Below are positions 12,165-21,620 of a stretch of 64,000 nt of DNA, one piece after another. The notes beneath the pieces are model-generated. The model worked only from the letters and a program-made list of their open reading frames with translations, searched no databases and had not been told where the DNA came from. Numbering within the stretch: the stretch's first letter is position 1; every line of letters begins with the position of its first letter. A program made the translations under genes and the position numbers. The DNA is from Myxocyprinus asiaticus (lineage: Eukaryota; Chordata; Actinopteri; Cypriniformes; Catostomidae). The DNA lies in contig NC_059351.1 of NCBI RefSeq assembly GCF_019703515.2, forward strand, positions 15,937,501 to 16,001,500, in the 5' to 3' direction.

Positions 12165-12806
12165 TTGAAAATGTTGACCCTTCTCTAAGCTCCTTCCCCT
12201 TGGTTACGGTTGCTCGCTCTGACAAGCTCTGCAGAACTCCCCATTGGAATGAATGGGAGATTGCCATGAATGACGCGGTTTTTTGGAAAATATTCCCATA
12301 AACGGAATGGATAATATTTTTTGCATATTTATCTGAAGTTTTTTGTAAAATAAATTGTTAAATTACACAGTAATTTGATTAAAAACTGTGGAGACTGTGA
12401 ATCAGAATCAAGGCAAAAGATTATTACGGTCACTTGAAAAGAGAAAAACTTCATTTAATAGCGTTTACACATCTAATAACATTAGCGGAAGTGAACAGAG
12501 CTGTTTATAAAGTCTCATAACACACTCATTTTGTATGTTTTTTTTTTTTTTTTTAGAAAGAAAAACACTAAGTGTATCCTCTCTGGGTAACTCGTGTCAC
12601 TATTACAAATAACCCGGCAACAATGTTTTTGGTTTTTTTTATTTATTTTTTATTATTTTTATAAAATGCTGCTTAAAAGTACTCAAAGACACATTACTTC
12701 ATTGGAAAATAGCAAACGCGTGTCAGAGTAATGGCGGTATGGCAACAGTTGCTAAGTGAGGATTGGTCAGAAGCGCTTTTAGGCGGGGCTTAGCAAAGGG
12801 TCCATT
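12165..12806. mobile_element. inverted-repeat element (MITE-like)
   Basis: The left end TTGACCCTTCTCTAAGCTCC matches, with mismatches, the reverse complement of the right end (GGCGGGGCTTAGCAAAGGGTCC). About 24-30 bases are inverted. GGTTACGGTTGCTC and CAACAGTTGCTAAG continue the pairing imperfectly. Non-coding interior. Probably a non-autonomous DNA transposon; class not resolved. Confidence 0.5.
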
Positions 12807-12884
12807 TGTGTGAAAAGAAATAACAACAGAAGGTTGTTTTGAATAAAAAAAAATATTATTATTTTTATTTTTTTTAAAAGGTGG

Positions 12885-13500
12885 CGAGGGTGCCTTTTAC
12901 CCATCACCTGGGGTAAAAGTCTCCCTCATTTGGGGTAAAAGGCCCACGGGGGGGTTATACTGATATAGTGTAGATAACGGGGCAATAGTTACAGGGCACA
13001 ATTTATCAACTTATGCATATACTTTTAAGACAGCAAGATGTTTTTTTTTTTGTTGTTTTGTTTTTTGAGTAACAAATTAAGATAACGTTTCCTCAAAATA
13101 ACCACTTTAGAAGTGAGTGCATAATTTCTTGTTCATTTCCATCACATTTGACATTTCATTACATCTCAAATATCCCCCACCCCCCAATCACCTTGAACAA
13201 AATTTAAAATTACAAATAAGTATTTTGTCTAAAAATAAATGTGATAATTTCCAGGATATTCAATAGCTACATACATTTGCAATATAAAAATAATATTAGA
13301 TCAAATTACCTCAAAATCAAACTTTAGACTTTACACACAATGATCTTATGGATCAGTAATATTTTGCAGTGTATACTGACATACAGGTGTTTAGGAAAGT
13401 ACTGTGGTAGTTTTTGATGCTTTTTAGTGTTTTGAGAGAAAATAAAACCAAAGCCTTTTACCCCGGGGAGCCTTTAGCCCCGTTGTACCCTACACTTACT
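12885..13500. repeat. paired GGGGTAAAAGGC-type inverted motifs
   Basis: GGGTGCCTTTTACCC, GGGGTAAAAGTC and GGGGTAAAAGGCCC crowd 12887-12950, and GCCTTTTACCCCGGGGAGCC with GCCTTTAGCCCC lies at about 13455-13485. The opposite orientations about 500 bases apart suggest the ends of one non-autonomous element. Exact ends are not clear. Confidence 0.4.
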
Positions 13501-13509
13501 GTATTACAC

Positions 13510-13640
13510 AGGACAGTCCCCTATCTAGCATTACAATTGTGATAGCTTGAAGACTGACCCTTGCAAGGTTTGAGCATGCAAACGTTTAGTTACCAGTCCA
13601 GTACTAACCACTTCACTACACCAGTTTGATAGTTCAGGCT
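13510..13640 (-). repeat. tRNA-derived SINE head (probable)
   Basis: On the minus strand the sequence reads AGTGGTTAGTACTGG (A-box-like) followed about 25 bases later by GCTCAAACCTTGC (B-box-like), the arrangement of a tRNA-derived RNA polymerase III promoter. It does not fold as a functional tRNA that I can see. Confidence 0.45.
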
Positions 13641-14277
13641 AATATTTTATGTACACAGTTGTCATGGCCTTACTGTAAAGTAATATTTCACTTCTTTATA
13701 CTCATGTGGGTCATTCTTTTCACAACAAGAAAGAAGTTCAATCAATGAACAACAGGTCTGGCTGGAGTGAGGATTTGAGCTTGGCAAAAGGGCAGTGCAT
13801 GATCACTCAATGTTTGACCAATGTTTACATTATACACAAAGTTCAATGTTCTCTGTAATGCAACTATAAAACAGTATGTATTATTAAAAGCACTAGCTGT
13901 ACAAATACATTTAATTGATACTGAATTAATGTCCACACTGTTTTCCAAATCACCTTTTCCCCTTAAGGGAAGACAAGCACATTCTGCAAAGACACTCAAA
14001 AGAAAGTGAATTGCAGGCAGGAAAAATGCCGGAAAGAGGAATATCATAATACATTAATTTCAAACGTGATAAAACATCTCACTACTGTACTTGTCTCATC
14101 TAATAATTATGGTCTTCCACTGTAGAATGTATCAATTTAACATCAAAGCATGAAAACAGTTGAAAACATTGTCACTACTCAAAGACAGTTCAGGAAAAAC
14201 ACTGTTCCTTTTTATACTCAGTAATACTGCCATTTCAAAACATGTGAAGCATTCATAAAATAAGACTGAGCAGCCTT
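13641..14277. other. no gene recognised
   Basis: Short open frames on both strands near 13.74-14.05 kb overlap each other and resemble nothing known to me. AT-rich; no support for a gene. Confidence 0.4.
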
Positions 14278-14295
14278 TCAGGTTATGTCGATATA

Positions 14296-14613
14296 GGAAT
14301 AGTTTACTGTGGATATAGATACTTGTCTGCCTATTTCCTCCAGCATCTTCACAAGGCCCTTTGCTGTTGTTATGGGATTGATTTGCACTTTTCGCTCCAA
14401 ACTACATTCATCTCTAGGAGACACAATGTGTCTCCTTCCTGAGCGGTATGATGGCTGCATGGACCCATGGTGTTTATACTTGCATACTATTTTTTGTACA
14501 GATGGACGTGGTACCTTCAGGCGTTTGGAAGTTGCTGCTAAGGATGAACCAGACTTGTGGAGGTCCACAATTTTTCTTTTGAGGTCTTGGCTGATTTCTT
14601 TTGATTTTCCCAT
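14296..14613 (-). pseudogene. Tc1 (Sleeping-Beauty-type) transposase, N-terminal fragment
   Basis: Starts MGKSKEISQDLKRKIVDLHK and continues through a paired helix-turn-helix DNA-binding region with SYRSGRRHIVSPRDE and VQINPITTAKGLVKMLEE. This is the N-terminal PAI/RED-type DNA-binding domain of Tc1 transposases, which would recognise the terminal repeats. The whole DDE catalytic domain is absent, so the fragment cannot transpose. Nothing suggests host use. Confidence 0.8.
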
Positions 14614-14883
14614 GATGTCAAGCAAAGAGGCACTGAGTTTTAAGGTAGGCCTTAAAATACATCCACAGGTACACCTCCAATTCAGTACACCTCCTATCAG
14701 AAGCTAATTGGCTAATTGTCTAAAGGCTTGACATCATTTTCTGGAATTTTCCAAGCTGCTTAAAGGCACATTTAACTTAGTGTATGTAAACTTCTGACCC
14801 ACAGGAATTGTGATATAGTCAATTAAAAGTGAAACAATTGTTGGAAAATTTACTTGTGTCATGCACAAAGTAGATGTCCTAAA

Positions 14884-15212
14884 CAAATCAAATAAAATAA
14901 AATCACTTTTATTGTCACACAACCATATACACAAGTGCAATAGTGTGTGAAATTCTTGGGTGCAGTTCCAAGCAACATAGTAGTCGTGACAGTGATGAGA
15001 CATATACCAATTTACAGTAAACATCAGATTAACACAACACAATTTAAAATCTAATATACACATAATTACACATAAAACAATATACAAATAATAACATACA
15101 ATGTGCAGTATACAATACACACAATATAGAATACACATTATACAATAAAAATAGTATATATATATATAGTATATATAAAATGTACAGTAGGTTGTATTGT
15201 ACTGTATTGTAC
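14884..15212. mobile_element. repeat inserted in the Sleeping-Beauty-type terminal repeat
   Basis: The terminal repeat reads smoothly up to GTAGATGTCCTAAAC and resumes with AACTTGTCAAAACTATGG, as it would if uninterrupted. Between these lie about 330 unrelated bases starting with AAATAAAATAAAATCAC and TTTTATTGTCACACAACC and ending in TA-rich sequence. It resembles LINE 3'-end fragments common in fish, but the class is not certain. Confidence 0.5.
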
Positions 15213-15354
15213 AACAACTTGTCAAAACTATGGTTTGCTAATATTAAATCTGTGGAGTGGTTAAAATTTTTTTTTAATGAATGTATGTAAACTTCTCACT
15301 TCAACTGTATATATATATTAATCTTGTTGCACTCTGATCTGTCTTGGATAGTAT

Positions 15355-15495
15355 ATTTCTGATGCAATTGAAACTTCGTAATGCAGCAATTTTCGTACTA
15401 CTGTCTTCTTTAGATGAATCGCTTATCGATTATTCCTCTTTTGTTAATCGCTTTGGATAAAAGTGTCTGCCAAATGAATAAATGTAATGTAACTT
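15355..15495 (+). repeat. SINE/LINE 3' tail (probable)
   Basis: Ends with TCGCTTTGGATAAAAGTG, TCTGCCAAATGAATAAATG and TAATG, the 3' end of a very common fish retroposon family. The upstream head is not recognisable here. Confidence 0.5.
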
Positions 15496-17124
15496 GTGTC
15501 AACTCCGTCAAACACATTAAAAAGCATGCTATTAATCTGATCCATATTACAAGAATGTAAAGTCTTTATTTATCTACTAATGGTGTTCAGTAAAGGAGTT
15601 AAGTGATAAAAGAAATTCTATTAAACAAAATCCTGTTTTTTTTTGTTTTTGTTTTTTCAGGCTATTCTGAAATTTTCAATCAATAGAGTTGACAAAATTG
15701 AATATTTTTACATCTTAAGCCATTTTGTTTTTTCTCAGTTGAAGCTGCATCTATAACCTAAACTAAAATGCAAAACTTATTCCACAATTTTTAACAGAAA
15801 TTATCACAATGGGATGACGGTGTTGACATGTTAAAGCTGTGACCTCAGAGACTGTTTGTTTAAAAATTTAAAAAATAATCATAAAACTTACCAGATCACG
15901 TGTCCTACTGTTGCTTCCACCATGAGCAGGAAGTGGGAAAGGGGTGCTTAGAGTTTTAGCTGACCATGACATTGTCTGATTTATTCAGGATTATAAAAAA
16001 ATTTAAAAAACACAAAGTTGACGCAAAGTGGACACATTTTGATAGGCAGTTTTAAAAAAAAATAAAAATAAAAATAGAAAATATAATTTAAAGTTTACTG
16101 AATGTATTGTTTGATCTCTTGCAGATCCATACCTTTCATTTGATATTTATATTTATGAATTTGTTGCATCTTTAGACACTTTGTTTGGCAGTTTAACATT
16201 GTAACCTCTTGCTGAGGACAGGTTAACTGTGCTTTCAAGTATTGAGCATGCATTAAAAAAAATGTATATATATCTTATAAAATTATTTAAAAAAATTAAG
16301 TAATGAATGCCCTGTGTTCTCATTTCCTTTAGATTTAACTTTACCAGTATTTTTATTATTATGAATTTCTTGATTTTTTAACATAAACTCGACTATGTAT
16401 GTAAGATATGTTTTGTCCCTTATCTCAAAAATCAGTGATTTGTATTTTAGTTAGTAGGGAGTCATGGGTCCCTTTCTATAAAGCACACACCTACATCCAT
16501 CCCTAACCATACTAGGAGTCAACATTCAGAATCACCTAAGCTTCTCTATACTTTGATAATTGATAAACATTGCCCCCTTCTGGATCGTTCAGCTATTAGA
16601 GAACACTGTTTGAACAGTCATATGCATCAGCGCAGTTTAATAAAAAAGACTTGAGTAATAATCATTGGTGATCAATTAAATGATTCAAGTGCAAGGGCTT
16701 ATGGGTATTCCCCACCACCTCAAATTTTCACTTGATTGTTTTTGTTTTAAACACATAAAATCTTAATTTTATGGATTTTTAAGCCACAGAAATTCAAGGA
16801 ACATAGATATTTGAGTATTGATTCCAAAACTTTACATTTCAAATACTGTGAAATGGGCATCTTCCCCTATATGTGCGTGTATGTTGTCCTTACTGAAACT
16901 GTCAAGTTGTCCTAATTAAACAGTATTTGAAACACTAACACTAAAATGAAAACCATGTTAACATGGATAATCTTTATATCTTTTGCAGCTATACTTTTGA
17001 AACAGTAAGTATTTTAACGTTTATGGACTGGCCTCATTTACTTCCAAAGGAAAAAAGAAATGATTTGTTGGCTCAACCAGCATAACAAATGAGAAAAAAC
17101 AGCTGCTTCTCGGAAATGTACATA
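15496..17124. other. no gene recognised
   Basis: AT-rich. A fragment at about 16980-17040 (GCTATACTTTTGAAACAGTA, then a GGACTGGCCTCATTTACTTC block) matches the inner end of the inverted-repeat element at 57828-58390. No gene seen. Confidence 0.4.
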
Positions 17125-18704
17125 CAGGTGCATCTCAATAAATTAGAATATCGTGGAAAAGTTCATTTATTTCAGTAATTCAACTCAAATTGTAAAACTC
17201 GTGTATTAAATAAATTCATTGCACACAGACTGAAGTAGTTAAGTCTTTGGTTCTTTTAATTGTGATGATTTTGGCTCACATTTAACAAAAACCCACCAAT
17301 TCACTATCTCAAAAAATTAGAATATGGTGACATGCCAATCAGATAATCAACTCAAAACACCTGCAAAGGTTTCCTGAGCCTTCAGAATGGTCTCTCAGTT
17401 TGGTTCACTAGGCTACACAATCATGGGGAAGACTGCTGATCTGACAGTTGTCCAGAAGACAATCATTGACACCCTTCACAAGGAGGGTAAGCCACAAACA
17501 TTCATTGCCAAAGAAGCTGGCTTTTCACAGAGTGCTGTATCCAAGCATGTTAACAGAAAGTTGAGTGGAAGGAAAAAGTGTGGAAGAAAAAGATGCACAA
17601 CCAACCGAGAGAACCGCAGCCTTATGAGGACTGTCAAGCAAAATCGATTCAAGAATTTGGGTGAACTTCTCAAGGAATGGACTGAGGCTGGGGTCAAGGC
17701 ATCAAGAGCCACCACACACAGACGTGTCAAGGAATTTGGCTACAGTTGTCGTATTCCTCTTGTTAAGCCACTCCTGAACCACAGACAACGTCAGAGGCGT
17801 CTTACCTGGGCTAAGGAGAAGAACTGGACTGTTGCCCAGTGGTCCAAAGTCCTCTTTTCAGATGAGAGCAAGTTTTGTATTTCATTTGGAAACCAAGGTC
17901 CTAGAGTCTGGAGGAAGGGTGGAGAAGCTCATAGCCCAAGTTGCTTGAAGTCCAGTGTTAAGTTTCCACAGTCTGTGATGATCTGGGGTGCAATGTCATC
18001 TGCTGGTGTTGGTCCATTGTGTTTTTTGAAAACCAAAGTCACTGCACCCGTTTACCAAGAAATTTTGGAGCACTTCATGCTTCCTTCTGCTGACCAGCTT
18101 TTTAAAGATGCTGATTTCATTTTCCAGCAGGATTTGGCACCTGCCCACACTGCCAAAAGCACCAAAAGTTGGTTAAATGACCATGGTGTTGGTGTGCTTG
18201 ACTGGCCAGCAAACTCACCAGACCTGAACCCCATAGAGAATCTATGGGGTATTGTCAAGAGGAAAATGAGAAACAAGAGACCAAAAGATGCAGATGAGCT
18301 GAAGGCCACTGTCAAAGAAACCTGGGCTTCCATACCACCTCAGCAGTGCCACAAACTGATCACCTCCATGCCACGCCGAATTGAGGCAGTAATTAAAGCA
18401 AAAGGAGCCCCTACCAAGTATTGAGTACATATACAGTAAATGAACATACTTTCCAGAAGGCCAACAATTCACTAAAAATGTTTTTTTTATTGGTCTTATG
18501 ATGTATTCTAATTTTTTGAGATAGTGAATTGGTGGGTTTTTGTTAAATGTGAGCCAAAATCATCACAATTAAAAGAACCAAAGACTTAAACTACTTCAGT
18601 CTGTGTGCATTGAATTTATTTAATACACGAGTTTCACAATTTGAGTTGAATTACTGAAATAAATGAACTTTTCCACGATATTCTAATTTATTGAGATGCA
18701 CCTG
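17125..18704 (+). mobile_element. Tc1/mariner element, family A copy 1, intact-looking
   Basis: A 1580-bp element starting CAGGTGCATCTCAATAAATT, ending in the reverse complement and flanked by TA on both sides (17123-17124 and 18705-18706). The terminal inverted repeats are about 220 bp and each carries two direct repeats of AAATTAGAATATSGTG, one at the tip and one about 170 bp inside: the IR/DR layout. A single uninterrupted transposase frame occupies the middle. Three more copies lie at 31295, 33543 and 36164. Confidence 0.95.
17387..18424 (+). CDS. Tc1-family transposase, full length (DD34E)
   Basis: 345 codons, uninterrupted. It would bind the element's terminal repeats and catalyse cut-and-paste transposition into TA. 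Visible parts: helix-turn-helix DNA-binding region (about residues 20-115, including GFSQSAVSKHVNRKLSGRKK), then the DDE catalytic core with Asp159 (LFSDESKF), Asp249 (FQQDLAPAHT) and Glu284 (SPDLNPIENLW). The last two are separated by exactly 34 residues, the Tc1 DD34E signature. Length fits the family (about 340). Met13 (MGKTADLTVV, position 17423) is the start usual for Tc1 transposases, so the first 12 residues may not be used. Residue 46 is Phe where the sister copies have Cys. No catalytic residue is missing, so activity is possible but unproven. Confidence 0.92.
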   Translation: MVSQFGSLGYTIMGKTADLTVVQKTIIDTLHKEGKPQTFIAKEAGFSQSAVSKHVNRKLSGRKKCGRKRCTTNRENRSLMRTVKQNRFKNLGELLKEWTEAGVKASRATTHRRVKEFGYSCRIPLVKPLLNHRQRQRRLTWAKEKNWTVAQWSKVLFSDESKFCISFGNQGPRVWRKGGEAHSPSCLKSSVKFPQSVMIWGAMSSAGVGPLCFLKTKVTAPVYQEILEHFMLPSADQLFKDADFIFQQDLAPAHTAKSTKSWLNDHGVGVLDWPANSPDLNPIENLWGIVKRKMRNKRPKDADELKATVKETWASIPPQQCHKLITSMPRRIEAVIKAKGAPTKY

Positions 18705-18814
18705 TATTTATACACATTTTTTAGCTTGACTTTATTTGCAATAATGTGTACAACACAAAACATCAATTATAAGGTGAAATTGAGAGTGATAAATAAAGTT
18801 AAAGAATAACTGTA

Positions 18815-19110
18815 ATAGCGGGCCTGGGTAGCTCAGTGAGTACTGACGCTGACTACCACCCCTGGAGTCGCGAGTTTGAATCCAGGGCATGCTGAGTGAC
18901 TCCAGCAAGGTCTCCTTAGCAACCAAAATTGGCCTGGTTGCTAGGGAGGGTTGAGTCACATGGGGTAACCTCCTCGTGGTCACGATTAGGGGTTCTTGCT
19001 GTCAATGGGGCACAGCAAGCCATGTGATAAGATGCGCAGATTGACTGTCTCAGAAGCGGAGGCGACTGTCTCAGAAGCGGAGGCAACTGAGATTTGTCCT
19101 TTGCCACCCG
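18815..19110 (+). repeat. tRNA-derived SINE with internal duplication
   Basis: Polymerase III boxes are clear: A box TAGCTCAGTGAG (18829-18840) and B box GTTTGAATCC (18874-18883). A body follows with GCAAGGTCTCCTTAGCAACC and GGTTGCTAGGGAGGGTTGAG. A 21-base unit beginning GACTGTCTCAGAAGC is directly duplicated (19043-19063 and 19064-19084). Body too long and unpaired for a tRNA gene. Confidence 0.8.
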
Positions 19111-19160
19111 GATTGAGGTGAGTAATGTTGTGGAGTGTGGAAAACGTTTCTTCCCCTCTC

Positions 19161-20773
19161 TGTAAAAAAACTCTCAAAGTCAGGAGTTCCAGGTGTCAAA
19201 TGTTAGAGTTTATTCAACATACCAACAAACCCGAGATGTCAGCTGAGACCTGACTCTTTCTCTCTGTCAAAACCCTTAGTTCTTGTACAGTTTGTTATCT
19301 AGCATTACCTCATGCCTACGCCATTTTAATATCTTTTGTATCCAATGGATTCAGTTTCCCACCATTATTTCACAGAGCCTCTAACCTCTTTTCAATGGTG
19401 GGAACCTGGCTTTTAAATCAAAAATAACATTTTAAATTCATTTATCATGAAAGTATACATTCAGTTACTTTGATTATTGGTTGTGTTAATTTTTTTACTT
19501 TGCTGTACTTTCCCAGAGCTTTCTCATGACTCAGTACCATTGTTCTGTGCTTACAGCTGAGGACACAAGAGTATTTCTTGCAACATTTCTGCTACAGCTT
19601 AGTGCACTGAGCATTTCTTGTAACATCAGCACTTTTAGTCCTCATATGCCCTCTCCTGGGTCACACAAAATCCACACTTCTAGTTACCTCATATGCCCTC
19701 TCCTGGGTAGCACAAAGCTACTCTATATTAGTATTTTTCTACATTTGATATATAAAAATCTACTATATATTCCCTCCTTTGAGACTTATAAAAAGTCTCA
19801 TCTTCTATCGCCCTTTTCCCAGAGTGCAACCTCACAAGACAAGCTCCATCATTTCTTTCAAGTGACCAATATAAGTCACACATTCCTCTAACAATGCATA
19901 TACTTATGGAACTGCACTCCGGAGAAGCAACAAGACCAAACATCTCCCTCCACATTTGACTAGAAGGAAGTAAAAGATCTCATCGCTCCCTAGTTAAGTT
20001 CTTTTCTAGAGGGTAACAGTAATCAAACTCTTGTATAAGCATGTGCATGCTAAAGTAGCCTTGCGTTATGTAGAATACATCAGTGATTCAACTTCTTTCA
20101 GTAGGTTAACATATTACAGTGATTAGACAATAGTAGTAGATCAGCATCTGATACATCCCACGGTGCCAGAGGAACTCACAGACATTTCCAGTAGCCTGCA
20201 GCACTATCTGGTGGTGTTGGAGCAGACAACGGGTTTTTTAAACCACCAGTAGAGTCTTGCTCTTGCTGCTAAGCACTGAGGTGCTCGTCGATCCTGTCTT
20301 TGTGATGTTTAAGTCTCTGGACCTCCAGTGGCACTTTCAGTATTTTTACATTTCATGAATGCACATTCTATAGTAATTAAATTGGTTATTAGTACCTTCA
20401 AAGATGAGTTAAACAAAACATTTATAAGGGCATATAGTGCAGATAATCACAGTAAACCTTCTTTCATTTTAAACTCTGGTTACATTACCTAGTTATATTA
20501 CCTCATAACACGGATAATGATCTGCTTCAGACCTTCATAATTCCCTTTCATTCATGGTTTGATTAAACTACAAACATCATTTAAAAGAAAATAATCACTT
20601 CAGGAAGGGGTATATGCCAAAATAATAAACATAATACCATCTAATTTCCTGCCTACCCTATCCATTCTAAAGTACTACCTAATTTTATTACAAAAGAAAA
20701 TACAATGAGTATACTGACTCCCTTGCTATCCAAAAACAAGAAACAATTGAAAATAAAGAGTCAAAACAAAAGG
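19161..20773 (-). repeat. candidate retroviral 3' LTR region
   Basis: It lies directly downstream (minus strand) of a purine tract and the env remnant. On the minus strand, GAATAAACTCTAACATTTG followed by ACACCTGGAACTCCTGAC resembles an LTR polyadenylation signal and R/U5 end, and the block would end in TACA at 19161. A direct repeat of CTCATATGCCCTCTCCTGGG at 19641 and 19688 (47-base period) could be a U3 enhancer repeat. I found no matching 5' copy, so boundaries are uncertain, and 1.6 kb would be long for an LTR. Confidence 0.4.
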
Positions 20774-20785
20774 CTCCCCTTCCCT
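20774..20785 (-). promoter_or_regulatory. candidate polypurine tract
   Basis: Minus-strand AGGGAAGGGGAG, about 30 bases after the stop of the env remnant. This is where a retrovirus places the purine tract that primes plus-strand DNA next to the 3' LTR. Confidence 0.5.
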
Positions 20786-20813
20786 ACCATTCTTGTATAC
20801 TTCCAGGGTTTTT

Positions 20814-21620
20814 CTAGAATTCGTCCAGCTCATTCAGACCAGGGCCTATGGTACGTACGGTGGCCCCAATATCAATTCCAGATGGTTTTACAGTCACATT
20901 GATCATCTGTTTGACTGCAGCTCTGGCCAGCATTGATCTGAGAAGAGGCACAACACAACAAAACAACAACACAAAAATAAAAACAGCTATGGCTATTATT
21001 ACTCCCACTTTAGTAAGCCATCCTCCCCAGGATCCAAATAGGTTGTCAAACCAATTTCTAACCATGCCATTTTACTTGTAGGTTCTAGTTGTTCTCCTAA
21101 GGCCTTCAATGCATCGTCAATGTAATTAATGAATCTTTGCTGATTGTAGTAAATGTAATTAATCCATTCTGTATTCTTATTAACCAGTATCCATACAGAT
21201 ATAGACTCAAAGCCTGATTTTATTTAATCTCTGGCCTTATATTCTTGTGGTATTCCTCTTGGTTGACCAATTGCATCTAAATAAACATTAGGGTCTGGTT
21301 TGTATGCTCTCTTTACTCTGTTTGTTTGGGACGATTTTTCTTGATTCAGTCTGGGTATCAGATTCTTGGGGGTCCCATGTTAACATGGTTACTTCTTGCA
21401 CTGGTCTTACTCTAGTACATATTCCTTTCCAATTTTTAGGTAATATAGCTCTCAACCATTTTCCTCCACAAATCCAAAAGTAATCTGCTATGGCTGCTGT
21501 TTGTTCCTCATATATTTTTATTACAGGGGAGACTAGAGTCTGGTTCTCACAATTTATAAGGCAGTTTCCTGTGAGTTTGCCCACACACCTTGTAGCTTCT
21601 ATTTGAGATGGTATGCCAAA
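20814..21620 (-). pseudogene. endogenous retrovirus env remnant (SU end plus TM tail)
   Basis: Two pieces on the minus strand. At about 21620-21290 a frame shared with the integrase remnant runs into an envelope-like stretch with an ICGGKWLRAILPKNWKG block (cysteine/tryptophan pattern typical of gamma-type fish env). At 21065-20814 a separate frame encodes a membrane-proximal segment (NWFDNLFGSWGGWLTKVG), about 20 hydrophobic residues (VIIAIAVFIFVLLFCCVVPL) and a cytoplasmic tail, as in a transmembrane subunit. In-frame stops and frameshifts lie between. In a virus it would mediate attachment and fusion; this copy is dead. Old germline insertion. Confidence 0.7.

Larger units (their letters stand above)
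14278..15307 (-). mobile_element. Sleeping-Beauty-type Tc1 relic, 5' part
   Basis: The right terminus (15281-15307) reads GTATGTAAACTTCTCACTTC and ends AACTG, followed by TA: the classic end of salmonid/cyprinid Sleeping-Beauty-type Tc1 elements. A second inner copy of the motif (TATGTAAACTTCTGACCCAC) lies at about 14780, giving the IR/DR structure of this group. The transposase start lies inside, at 14613. The element is truncated after about 110 transposase codons, and its right inverted repeat is split by another insertion at about 14884-15212. Confidence 0.8.

Noticed and set aside
12165..13500. One single large transposon
   Set aside because: The end motifs at 12165/12806 and at 12885/13500 are different, so two adjacent elements are more likely.
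15060..15225. 163-codon minus-strand frame rich in Tyr/Ile/Cys (14734-15225)
   Set aside because: It spans a low-complexity TA-rich insert and a Tc1 terminal repeat. Composition artefact.
18242..18472. Short minus-strand frames opposite the Tc1 transposase, repeated at 31527 and 36397
   Set aside because: Antisense shadows of the transposase that recur with each copy. They follow the element, not a gene.
18821..18900. tRNA gene
   Set aside because: A and B boxes are present, but no acceptor stem closes and the unit continues as a roughly 300-base SINE.
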